Assembly: GCA_027295775.1 (NCBI GenBank)
Contig: JAPUKG010000288.1
Coordinates: 1-36,970 of the forward strand
Reading direction: 5' to 3'
Source: Pseudomonadota bacterium
Lineage (GTDB): Bacteria > Myxococcota_A > UBA9160 > UBA4427
DNA: 36,970 nucleotides
The notes under the pieces were generated by a model. That model was not told the origin of the DNA and made no database searches. It saw nothing but the letters and a program-made list of their open reading frames with translations. A program made the position numbers and the translations under genes. Below, one piece after another: positions 17,554 through 26,055 of this stretch (the stretch's first letter is position 1; each line of letters starts with the position of its first letter).

Positions 17554-19056
17554 TCAGTGTCCCTTGGTCAGGTTGTTGACCGAGATCAGCTTGCGCACCT
17601 GGTTCCCGTCCGGCGGCGTGGACACCAGGTCCCAGGTCTCACGGCGCCAACCGCCTATGTCGGCCAGGTTTGCGAAGGAGGCGCCGGCCGTGTCGATCAC
17701 CCGCACCGGGCGCTCCGGATCGTCGGGCCAGCCGGGATAATCCTCCCGGTCCTCGCTCCAGCGCCCGACGTACTGGCCCACGTCGATGGGCTCGTCCCGG
17801 CTGTCGAAGGACATGTAGTAGATGGGAGCCAGGGTCTGCAGGTCGACATAGAGGATCATGCGCGAGACCGAGGTCGCGCCCCGGCTGTTCACGGTCTTCC
17901 CCTCGATCACCAGGGCGCGCCGCAGATCCCAGCGGTCGCTGGCGAAGGAGAGCCCCCAGGGACCGTACTCGCGGTCCTTCAGCTCCGGGTAGGACGGGTT
18001 CGCCGCGTTGATCGGCGCGAGGAGGTCGTGGACGCCCTTCACTTCCCAGTCGTAGAGGAGCGGACGGATCTCCATCCCCTCGAAGCCGCTCCGCTTGGTG
18101 GTGATCGCGTCGGCGCCGGCGCCCATGGCCCCGGCGGCGCTCACCGCCCCGCCCGCCGATCCGCCGCCCGCGCCGAAGCCCGCGATGGTGGCGGGCTTCA
18201 CGACACCCACGCTGAACGAGGGCATGAAGATCCCCTCGATGCCCGACGCGCCGAGCCGGCGCACGCGTCGCCAGTCCGGGAGATAGGCGTGGAGGTCGTC
18301 GCTGCGGTCGACCTCCTCCAAGTGCTCGACGTCGCGGTACTGCCGCCAGGCATACTCCCGCGCGTCGAAGGGCATGAAGAACTCGCCGCCCGCGACCCAG
18401 TGCTTGGAGCGCGCCGCCTTGTCCCGGTACCCGTTCGCCGCCTGGTCCGCCCGGTGCGCGAGCTGGATCTTGAAGATCTGGCCTTCGAAGGGCTCGGCCC
18501 GACCCTCGCGGCCCACCATGTCCGAGATGCGGAAGCGACCGCGAAAGCCCGCGGCCTGGTAGCGGGTGGCGACGTTCCACGCCCACTCGAGGCCGGCCCG
18601 AGGCTCCGCCGGATCGATCGTGTCGGGCGCGAAGGGAAGTCCGGCGGTGTAGCCCTGGAGACCGCCGTTCTCGAGCAGGCTCGCCTTCCCCTTGAACGCC
18701 TCGGTTGCATCCGTGAAGAACCCGGGCGGCGAATAGTCCGCGAAGCACGGTCCGATCTCCAGGCGCATGCCCTCGTAGAAGAAGCGCTCGCGCTCCGCCC
18801 ACAGCTGGGGCGGGAAGTAGTCCTTCAGCGCCGCCAGCTGCTCGAGATCGAAGGCGTCGCCGGGCTGGAAGGGAACCGGGGGCGCGTCCTGTCCGGGCGG
18901 CCAGCCCTTGAGACCGTCCTCGGGCTGGCAGGAACCCGGCGGGGGAACCGTCCAGGGCGACGCCGCGAACGCCACGGGGCCGGGGAAGCAGAAGAGCGCC
19001 AGCAGCGCCGCAGCGGCCAACCCTCTCCGGTGGCTCCGACGACTCCCCACCCTCAT
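17554..19056 (-). CDS. DUF1329 domain-containing secreted protein
   Basis: 500 aa from ATG 19056; signal peptide RRGLAAAALLALFCFPGPVAFAA; long conserved body typical of DUF1329 (ILYVDLQTLAPIYYMSFDSRDE...). Start overlaps the upstream stop (ATGA). Confidence 0.85.
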   Translation of the reverse strand: MRVGSRRSHRRGLAAAALLALFCFPGPVAFAASPWTVPPPGSCQPEDGLKGWPPGQDAPPVPFQPGDAFDLEQLAALKDYFPPQLWAERERFFYEGMRLEIGPCFADYSPPGFFTDATEAFKGKASLLENGGLQGYTAGLPFAPDTIDPAEPRAGLEWAWNVATRYQAAGFRGRFRISDMVGREGRAEPFEGQIFKIQLAHRADQAANGYRDKAARSKHWVAGGEFFMPFDAREYAWRQYRDVEHLEEVDRSDDLHAYLPDWRRVRRLGASGIEGIFMPSFSVGVVKPATIAGFGAGGGSAGGAVSAAGAMGAGADAITTKRSGFEGMEIRPLLYDWEVKGVHDLLAPINAANPSYPELKDREYGPWGLSFASDRWDLRRALVIEGKTVNSRGATSVSRMILYVDLQTLAPIYYMSFDSRDEPIDVGQYVGRWSEDREDYPGWPDDPERPVRVIDTAGASFANLADIGGWRRETWDLVSTPPDGNQVRKLISVNNLTKGH

Positions 19057-20621
19057 GTCAGGGTCAGTAGCTCGTGGGCGCCGATCATCCGCTCCTGGAT
19101 GGGGATGCCAACGGGGCAGCTCCCCAGACACGGAGCACTGCAGCCGGCGCACACCTCCGCGTTGCGCTCGAGCGCGGCGTAGTGGCTCATGGCGCCCTTC
19201 TCCCAGCCGTAGTCTTCGAAGTACATGCGATGGCGCAGGACGTCGTGGATGGGCAGGTTCTCGGGACAAGATTCCAGGCAGGCGCCGCAGTGGGGCACGC
19301 AGTAGCTGCCCAGGATCTGCCGGTCGTACTCGCGAAGCAGGGCGAGGTCCCGACTCGTGGGCGTTGCGCCCGAGGCGACCAGGTACTCGTCCACGTGCTG
19401 GAGCTTGAACATGGAGATGACCGCGCACGAAACGCTCGGGTTCGAGAGCACCCACTTGAGCGCCGCCTGGGAGTAGGCGTCGGCCTGCTCGCGGAAGCCC
19501 GCCAGGCCGTTGTGCTTGGCGCCCTTCAGGGTCTTCATCGCAACCACGCCCATGTCCTGCTCGCGGCGAGCCCGGTCGATCACCTCCCCCAGCTGGCTCC
19601 AGATGCCGTGGTGGTACGCGACCATCATCACGTCGAAGCGCCCCGAGTCGACGGCGGCGTTCACTACCTGCACCAGATTGGGCGTGTGGGTCGAGAAGCC
19701 GAGGAAGCGCACCTTGCCGGCTTCGCGGAGCCGGTCGAACGCCTCGTGGAGGTTGGGGTCCATCAGCCGGTCGATCTCGTCGCACGAGTGCACGTGGGCC
19801 AGGTCCACGTAGTCCGTGCCGAGTCGGCGGAGGCTACCCTCGACATTCTCCACGTAGGTCTTGACTGGCGTCCCCGGCGGCAGATGTCCCGTCGGCGTGC
19901 AGAACTTGGTGGCGAGGAAGAGCTGACTGCGGTCGACGCCCCGAAGCCCGCGACCCACCGCACCCTCGCTCCCCGCGGCCGAGTAGTCCGGAGAGGTGTC
20001 GATGTAGTTGATGCCCCGCTCGAGGGCGACCTTCACGATCCTCTCGCCGTTCTCGCGGTCGAGGGGACCCGTCCCCATGACGATGTCCGAGACCTCCCAG
20101 CCGGTGCGGCCAAGGCGGCGGTAGCCCTGGACGCGGCTGCCCTTCCATTCCCGCTTCCACTCGGGGTGGGTCTTGACCACGTCCCCGCCGAAGATCTCCC
20201 CGCCCACCGGGAGCCAGCCGCGGCCGTCGTTGCCCACACCGGCGGCGCGCGCGAAGGCGCCCAGCGAGGCGGCCACCAGGCCGGCCAGACCGGCGCCGGC
20301 GCCGGAGGCGATGCCGGTCAGGAAGGAGCGGCGGGACGGGTCGGCGCTGCGCGCGCGCGCCCGGACACTCCACATCACCAGGGCGAAGCTCGCGATGGCA
20401 GCCAGAAGGATGGTGCCGAGTGTCAGCACGAGCCCCGCGAGGGTGAGCTCGAGGCCGGAGAAGAGGGCCAAGCCCACCTTCTGCAGCGCGGCGCCCGCCG
20501 GGAAGGCCGACGGATCGAGACCGATGGCGGTCCGGTACAAGAAATAGCCGCTCACGGTGAAGCCGACGACGAGTGCGGCGGCCAGGCAGAGCAGGAACAT
20601 GGAACGAGGTCGAATCGACAT
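19053..20621 (-). CDS. Membrane-anchored aldo/keto reductase with C-terminal 4Fe-4S cysteine clusters and internal Tat-like motif
   Basis: Two N-terminal TM helices, then SRRSFLTGIASGAGAGLAGLVAASLGAFARA; AKR barrel (GINYIDTSPDYSAAGSEGAVGRGL...LFLATKF...YVDLAHVHS); CVPHCGACLESCP and CAGCSAPCLGSCP. Confidence 0.88.
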   Translation of the reverse strand: MSIRPRSMFLLCLAAALVVGFTVSGYFLYRTAIGLDPSAFPAGAALQKVGLALFSGLELTLAGLVLTLGTILLAAIASFALVMWSVRARARSADPSRRSFLTGIASGAGAGLAGLVAASLGAFARAAGVGNDGRGWLPVGGEIFGGDVVKTHPEWKREWKGSRVQGYRRLGRTGWEVSDIVMGTGPLDRENGERIVKVALERGINYIDTSPDYSAAGSEGAVGRGLRGVDRSQLFLATKFCTPTGHLPPGTPVKTYVENVEGSLRRLGTDYVDLAHVHSCDEIDRLMDPNLHEAFDRLREAGKVRFLGFSTHTPNLVQVVNAAVDSGRFDVMMVAYHHGIWSQLGEVIDRARREQDMGVVAMKTLKGAKHNGLAGFREQADAYSQAALKWVLSNPSVSCAVISMFKLQHVDEYLVASGATPTSRDLALLREYDRQILGSYCVPHCGACLESCPENLPIHDVLRHRMYFEDYGWEKGAMSHYAALERNAEVCAGCSAPCLGSCPVGIPIQERMIGAHELLTLT

Positions 20622-20643
20622 CGAATCCCTCCAGTGCCCAGAA

Positions 20644-21396
20644 TTATAGGGCTCCCTCGGTCCGGCCTGGGGTGTATATCCCCACCAGGGAGACGGACAG
20701 CTCCGCGGCCGCCCGCTCGGCTCGAACGCGCGCCCCATCGAGCGCGTTGGCCAATGACGCGGGCGGCGAGGACGGCTCTCCCCAGGGGAGTCGGAGCGCG
20801 ATCCGCGCCTCCCTGTCCGGGAGACCCAGCTCGGCCCACCGCTCGAGGTACAGACGAGCCGCGTCGAGGGTCCACGCCACCAGTCCGACGCCGCGCTCGG
20901 CGGCGCGGCTGGCGGCGGCGCCGGGCGGAGCCTCGGACCCGGCGCTCTCGTCGGCCTCGAGCCAGATCGGCGGTCCTCCCGGCCGGTGCGGCTTCGGGTG
21001 GACGTCGACTCCGGAGAAGGTGTGGACTGCACCCGCGTGCTCGACCGGCTCATCGGACCACGCCTGCCGCAGCACGGCGAGATCGTCCTCCAGGCGCGAC
21101 GCGTCGTCCCCGGCACTCGCGAGCGCGAGCTCGACCCGTCCCGCCGCCAGCCCGTCGAGGCTCGCCAGGTCTTCGGCGATGCGCAGCGGATGGTGGAGGG
21201 GCGTTCGGATCCCCGCGGCCACGATGCCGACGCGCGCCGTGCGCGCCGCCGCCGCCGCACACGCGTGCAGGATCGCGGGCTCGCCGCCCCCGCCCTGGGA
21301 CTCGATCCAGAGGAGATCCGCCGGCAGCGCGTCGGCTTCGTCGAGCCCGGCGAGGGGATCGGCGGCGTCGCTGCGCAGGGCCATGCGAACCGTCAC
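20644..21396 (-). CDS. LLM-class (luciferase-like) flavin-dependent oxidoreductase-like protein
   Basis: TARVGIVAAGIRTPLHHPLRIAEDLASLDGLAAGRVELALA...FSGVDVHPKPHRPGGPPIWLEA: bacterial luciferase-like pattern; short (250 aa). Confidence 0.75.
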   Translation of the reverse strand: MTVRMALRSDAADPLAGLDEADALPADLLWIESQGGGGEPAILHACAAAAARTARVGIVAAGIRTPLHHPLRIAEDLASLDGLAAGRVELALASAGDDASRLEDDLAVLRQAWSDEPVEHAGAVHTFSGVDVHPKPHRPGGPPIWLEADESAGSEAPPGAAASRAAERGVGLVAWTLDAARLYLERWAELGLPDREARIALRLPWGEPSSPPASLANALDGARVRAERAAAELSVSLVGIYTPGRTEGAL

Positions 21397-21443
21397 GCCA
21401 ACAACGATAGGGGGCGCGGGGCGCCGCGTCGTATACTGGCCGG

Positions 21444-21962
21444 ATGCCCGCGAATCGACGCGTTCGTGCGACCTTCACCGGGGTCGTGCCGCTGCGCGGC
21501 GAGGGCGGGTCGGGCGTCTTGCTGAGCTTCCGGCCGGTGTACGCCCGCATCGACGTCGAGCGCATCGACGACTTCGCCTACCTGGGCCCAGACCTCGAGC
21601 TCCCGGCGGTGGACGGCCTGGGCAAGGTGTTCCGCATCCTGCGCGCGGCGCGGATCGCGGTTCCCGGCAAGCCCATGGACTGGGTGGACCGAGAGCGCGA
21701 GCTGACGGCGTTCCTCGAGCGCGCGGTCGGCACCAATCTACTCCTCCAGCTGCGACCCCGCAGCCGCATGCGCTTCACCGCGTGGACCGAGTCTGGCGTC
21801 GAAACGGTGGAGGACGTGATCGACGTGCTCGAGGCGCCCGACGCCTACCTGGTGATACGTCGGCGCGGCCGCTATCCGGTGCGCATTCCCCGAAGCTCGG
21901 TGGTGCGCCAGCACACCGAGTGCGAGCGCTGGTACGAGGTCCTCGACATCGAGCGGGCCTGA
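21444..21962 (+). CDS. Hypothetical protein
   Basis: 172-aa ORF with good codon structure and a TATACT box 6 nt upstream of ATG; no family recognised. Confidence 0.65.
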   Translation: MPANRRVRATFTGVVPLRGEGGSGVLLSFRPVYARIDVERIDDFAYLGPDLELPAVDGLGKVFRILRAARIAVPGKPMDWVDRERELTAFLERAVGTNLLLQLRPRSRMRFTAWTESGVETVEDVIDVLEAPDAYLVIRRRGRYPVRIPRSSVVRQHTECERWYEVLDIERA

Positions 21963-21981
21963 GAGTTGGTACCATCGCCGG

Positions 21982-22449
21982 ATGGCGGAGAAGACCGTCG
22001 TCCCGAGCGTTGCGGACCTGAAGCGCTTCATCGGCGTGGCCCTGGGCACCACCGACTGGATGACGATCACCCAGAAGCAGATCGACGCCTTCGCCGAGGC
22101 CACCGGCGACCACCAGTGGATCCACGTGGATCCCGAGCGCGCGAAGCGGGAGTCGCCCTTCGAGACCACCATTGCCCACGGCTACCTGACCCTGGCTCTG
22201 GCGCCGGCCCTGCTTCCCCAGATCCTCCACGTGGAGGGCTGCTCGGCGATCCTGAACTACGGCGTGGAGAAGATGCGGTTTCCCTCGCCGGTGCCGGTGG
22301 ACGCGCGCGTGCGGCTCTCGGCGAAGATCGTGGGCGTCCGCGAGACGCCGGCGGGTGCCGCGCGGGTCACGATCTCCTTCACGTTCGAGGTGGAGGGATC
22401 GACGCGCCCGGCGTGCCACGGCGACGCGATCCTGATTTACCGGCCATGA
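21982..22449 (+). CDS. MaoC family dehydratase
   Basis: ITQKQIDAFAEATGDHQWIHVDPERAKRESPFETTIAHGYLTLAL: hotdog MaoC hydratase motif. Confidence 0.93.
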   Translation: MAEKTVVPSVADLKRFIGVALGTTDWMTITQKQIDAFAEATGDHQWIHVDPERAKRESPFETTIAHGYLTLALAPALLPQILHVEGCSAILNYGVEKMRFPSPVPVDARVRLSAKIVGVRETPAGAARVTISFTFEVEGSTRPACHGDAILIYRP

Positions 22450-24089
22450 AGATCGGCATCGCACAGGTAAACCCCACGGTCGGGGACCTAGCTGGAAATC
22501 GCCGACTGGTGGAGGAGGCGGCCGCCAAGGCGGCGGAAGAGGGCGCCGATCTGGTCGTGCTGCCGGAGATGGTGCTCACCGGCTACCCGCCCATGGACCT
22601 GCTCGAGCGGGACGGCTTCGTGCGCGACCAGATGCGCGAGCTCGAGGCACTGCGGCCGGCGTCGAAGCGCGTGGCCATCGTCCTGGGCGCCGTACTCCCC
22701 TGGCCCGAGGGCCGTCCCAAGAAGCTGGCGAACGCGGCGGTGTTGCTGGCGGGGGGCGAGCAGGTGGCCGCTCACCCGAAGTCGCTCCTCCCCACCTACG
22801 ACGTGTTCGACGAGAACCGCTACTTCGCTCCCGCCGAACGGCGCGAGCCCGTGACGCTGCCGGGGAGCGGCGCAGCGCTGGGGCTGACGGTGTGCGAGGA
22901 CACCTGGGTCGACACCAAGTCCTACGACGTCGATCCCACCGAGGAGCTGGTGGCGGCGGGCGCGTCGCTGATCCTCAATCCGTCGTGCTCCCCCTGGCAC
23001 GTGGACCGGCCGCGCCAGCGCCGACTCATGCTCTCCGAGCTGGCGCGGCGCCACCGCGTGCCGATCGTGTTCGTGAACCAGGTGGGCGGGAACGACGAGC
23101 TGGTCTTCGACGGCGCCTCGTTCGTCACCGACGCGAACGGTCGAATCCGTGCCTCGCTCCCGCTCTTCGAGCCGGGCTTTGCCGTCGTGGATCTCGCCGC
23201 CGTCGGTCCGGGGCTCGAGCCCGACGCCGTACTGGAGCCCGAGCCGGTGGCGCAGCTCCAGGCCGGACTCGTGCTCGGCATCCGCGACTACTTCGGCAAG
23301 CAGAACCTGCCGCCGGGGGCGGTGGTGGGACTCTCGGGCGGCATCGATTCCTCGGTTACTGCGCACCTTGCGGTGGAGGCGCTCGGGCCCGATCAGGTCG
23401 TCGGCGTGGCCATGCCGGGGCCGTTCTCGTCGGAGCACAGCATCGCGGATGCGCTGGCCCTCGGCCGCAATCTCGGGATCGAGGTGCGCCGGGTGGACAT
23501 CGCGCCCATGTACAGTGCCTACCGCGACGCCTTCGCGGCACTCTTCGGCGAGCGCGAGGACTACGGGCTCACCCAGCAGAACATCCAGTCGCGCATCCGC
23601 GGCGCCATCGTGATGGCGGTCTCCAACGAGGAGCACCGGCTCGTGCTCGCCACCGGCAACAAGAGCGAGCTTTCGGTGGGCTACTGCACGCTCTACGGCG
23701 ACACGGTCGGAGGGCTCGGGGTCCTGGGCGACGTGTACAAGCGAGACGTCTACGCGCTGGCGCGCTACGCCAACCGGGATCGGGAACGCATCCCGGCGAA
23801 CACCATCGACAAGCCCCCGTCCGCCGAGCTCGCCCCGGACCAGCTCGACTCCGACGACCTGCCCGAGTACGACGTCCTCGACGCGGTCCTACAACAGGCC
23901 ATCGAGGAGGGCCGCAGCGCCGCGAGCATCGAGCCGCCGCCAGGCTGCGATCCCGAGACCGCCGCGGCGGTGGTCGCGCGGCTGGACCGCAACGAGTTCA
24001 AGCGCCGCCAGACGCCGCTCGTGTTGCGCACGTCACCCAAGGCCTTCGGCACGGGCCGGCGGTTGCCGATCGTCCACCGCTACTTCTGA
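22446..24089 (+). CDS. nadE: NAD+ synthetase, glutamine-dependent type (nitrilase/glutaminase + NadE domains)
   Basis: IAQVNPTVGDLAGNRRLVEEAAAKAAEEGADLVVLPEMVLTGYPPMDLL; CEDTWV; NPSCSPWHVDR; GLSGGIDSSVTAHLAVEALG; ATGNKSELSVGYCTLYGDTVGGLGVLGDVYK. ATGA overlap with the maoC-like gene. Confidence 0.96.
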   Translation: MKIGIAQVNPTVGDLAGNRRLVEEAAAKAAEEGADLVVLPEMVLTGYPPMDLLERDGFVRDQMRELEALRPASKRVAIVLGAVLPWPEGRPKKLANAAVLLAGGEQVAAHPKSLLPTYDVFDENRYFAPAERREPVTLPGSGAALGLTVCEDTWVDTKSYDVDPTEELVAAGASLILNPSCSPWHVDRPRQRRLMLSELARRHRVPIVFVNQVGGNDELVFDGASFVTDANGRIRASLPLFEPGFAVVDLAAVGPGLEPDAVLEPEPVAQLQAGLVLGIRDYFGKQNLPPGAVVGLSGGIDSSVTAHLAVEALGPDQVVGVAMPGPFSSEHSIADALALGRNLGIEVRRVDIAPMYSAYRDAFAALFGEREDYGLTQQNIQSRIRGAIVMAVSNEEHRLVLATGNKSELSVGYCTLYGDTVGGLGVLGDVYKRDVYALARYANRDRERIPANTIDKPPSAELAPDQLDSDDLPEYDVLDAVLQQAIEEGRSAASIEPPPGCDPETAAAVVARLDRNEFKRRQTPLVLRTSPKAFGTGRRLPIVHRYF

Positions 24090-24098
24090 GGTGCGGGT

Positions 24099-24575
24099 CT
24101 AGACGGTGGCGGCGACGGGGACGGCCTGGCGGACGTTCTCAGCGCGGGCGCCGCGGGGGCCCTCCTGGACCACGTACTCGACGGCGTCGCCTTCGGAGAG
24201 GGCGTCGTAGTCGGCGGCGTTGAGGCCCGAGCGGTGGAAGAAGACCTCCTTGCCGTCGTCGCCGCGGATGAAGCCGAAGCCCCGGTCGCGCACCATCTTC
24301 TTGATCTTTCCACGGCACTTGGGACCGGAGGGCACCGGCGGGGCCAAGCGCTGTCGGCGGCGGCCGCGGGTGCGGCGCGGAGCGGAGTTCCGGAAGCGAT
24401 CGCTCGCGACGAACTCCTCACGGAATAGATGGACGGGGACCTCCAGGTCCTGGAGGTCGCTCTGCTCCGGGGAGAGCAGCACCTCGTCATCGCCGACTTC
24501 GACCACCGAGTAGCGCATGCTCGTGTTCTTGTGCGTAACGAGCAGGCCGGATTCGATCTCTTCCAGTGACAACAT
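24099..24575 (-). CDS. Cold-shock-domain protein with unusual N-terminal extension
   Basis: C-terminal CSD: GKIKKMVRDRGFGFIRGDDGKEVFFHRSGLNAADYDALSEGDAVEYVVQEGPRGARAENV; ~85-aa N-terminal region of unknown family. Confidence 0.9.
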   Translation of the reverse strand: MLSLEEIESGLLVTHKNTSMRYSVVEVGDDEVLLSPEQSDLQDLEVPVHLFREEFVASDRFRNSAPRRTRGRRRQRLAPPVPSGPKCRGKIKKMVRDRGFGFIRGDDGKEVFFHRSGLNAADYDALSEGDAVEYVVQEGPRGARAENVRQAVPVAATV

Positions 24576-24732
24576 GGCGCGACCTCGGTAGCTCTTCGCA
24601 CGCTTCGAGCAGTAGAGCTGCTCCCAGAAACGCGTTCCCGGGCGGCGAAGCCGGGAGCGAAGGGCGGCGTAACATAGGCGATGTCCCGAGTCCGGTCAAA
24701 CGTCGCTGACAGCGGCTCACCGCGGGAGGGCC

Positions 24733-26055
24733 ATGAGAAGTCCAGTGAGAAGTCGTTGGGCGCTCGCGTTCTGTTCGGCAATTGCCGCATCGTTGCTGAC
24801 GTGCGAGCACGCGAGCAACGACCGGGAAGGCCTGCTTCGGGTCGGCACGAGCGGCGATTACACGCCCTTCAGCTTCGCGCCGGCCGGGGGCGGCCTGGAT
24901 GGGTTCGACGTGGCTCTCGCCCGGGCGTACGCCGCAGACCGGGGCCTCCGCCTCGAGCTCGTCCCCTTCCGCTGGCCCGACCTGCTGGACGACCTCGCCG
25001 CCGGGCGCTTCGACGCGGCCCTCTCCGGCATCACGGTCCGCCCCGAACGTTCGGTGGTGGGCCGCTTCTCGGTCCCGCTGGCGGAGAGCGGCGCCCTGGT
25101 GCTGGTGCCCGAGGCCGCCGCGCTCGCGGACCTGGCGAGTCTCGACCGGGAGACCGTGCACATCGTCGTCAACGAGGGTGGCCATCTGGAGCGGGTCGCG
25201 CGGGGGCGCTTCCGCCGCGCGCAGATTCGGGCCATCGCGGACAACCCCGGGGTCCTGGAGGCGCTGGTCGAGGGCCGTGCAGACGCCGCCGTGACCGACA
25301 CGCTCGAGGCTCCTCGCTGGATGGCGGGGCGAGCGCTCCGGGCGCTCGGGCCGTTCACGCTGGACCGCAAGGCCGCCCTGGTCCGGGCGGACCGGCCCGA
25401 GCTCGCCGCCGATCTCGACGCCTGGTTGCTGGACCGGGAGGCGAGCGGCCGGCTCGAGTTGCTCCGCCGGGAGTACCTGGGCGTGGTCTCCTCCCGGACG
25501 GCGGCCCCGGTCTCCGCGCTGTTCGCGTCCATCGACGAGCGGCTCTCGCTCATGCCCTTCGTGGCCGACGCCAAGCGGGCTCAGGGGCTTCCTGTAGTGA
25601 ACACCGAGGTCGAGGAGCGCGTGATCCGCTCGGCCGTGGCCGGCGTGCGCCGCGCGGAGGTCGGGACGAACGCTGCGCCCCTGGCGGAGGAGGCGGTGGA
25701 GCGGCTCTTCCGGTCACTCATCGACGCGGCGGTGGCGGTGCAGCACGCCACCCTGGCGACGCCAGCGGACCCCGGGCGGCAGCCCCTCGACCTCCAGGAG
25801 CAGATCCGGCCGGCGCTCCTGCGCATCGGGGAGCGCATCGCCGCGCTCCTGGTGCACCTCCCCGCACGGCTGGACGCCGACCGCGTGCGGCAGAGCGCGG
25901 CGCGGGAGCTGCGCAACCTCCGCCTCCAGCCCGACGTGCGGGACGGGCACAGCCGAGCCATCGCCGACGCCGTCCTCGGTCTACGCGCGGCCGAGGGCGC
26001 GGACCAGGAGTCCAGCCAGCACGGGGAACACGACGCAGGCCGCGTAGCGCAATAG
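24733..26055 (+). CDS. Secreted fusion: periplasmic-binding-protein-fold cyclohexadienyl/arogenate dehydratase (PheC-like) + AroQ-gamma-like chorismate mutase
   Basis: LRVGTSGDYTPFSFAPAGGGLDGFDVALARAYA...WPDLLDDLAAGRFDAALSGITVRPER...VNEGGHLERVARGRFRRAQI...ADAAVTDTLEA is PheC-like; DERLSLMPFVADAKRAQGLPVVNTEVEERVI...EEAVERLFRSLIDAAVAVQ is AroQ-like; N-terminal signal-like segment. Confidence 0.82.
   Translation: MRSPVRSRWALAFCSAIAASLLTCEHASNDREGLLRVGTSGDYTPFSFAPAGGGLDGFDVALARAYAADRGLRLELVPFRWPDLLDDLAAGRFDAALSGITVRPERSVVGRFSVPLAESGALVLVPEAAALADLASLDRETVHIVVNEGGHLERVARGRFRRAQIRAIADNPGVLEALVEGRADAAVTDTLEAPRWMAGRALRALGPFTLDRKAALVRADRPELAADLDAWLLDREASGRLELLRREYLGVVSSRTAAPVSALFASIDERLSLMPFVADAKRAQGLPVVNTEVEERVIRSAVAGVRRAEVGTNAAPLAEEAVERLFRSLIDAAVAVQHATLATPADPGRQPLDLQEQIRPALLRIGERIAALLVHLPARLDADRVRQSAARELRNLRLQPDVRDGHSRAIADAVLGLRAAEGADQESSQHGEHDAGRVAQ

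Noticed and set aside
19057-19785. N-terminal extension of the 743-aa DUF1329 ORF
   Set aside because: Out-of-frame read of the AKR gene; the signal peptide and ATG at 19056 define the true start.
19074-21410. 778-aa plus-strand ORF
   Set aside because: Antisense to the AKR and LLM genes; Arg/Ala/Pro-rich composition, no domains.
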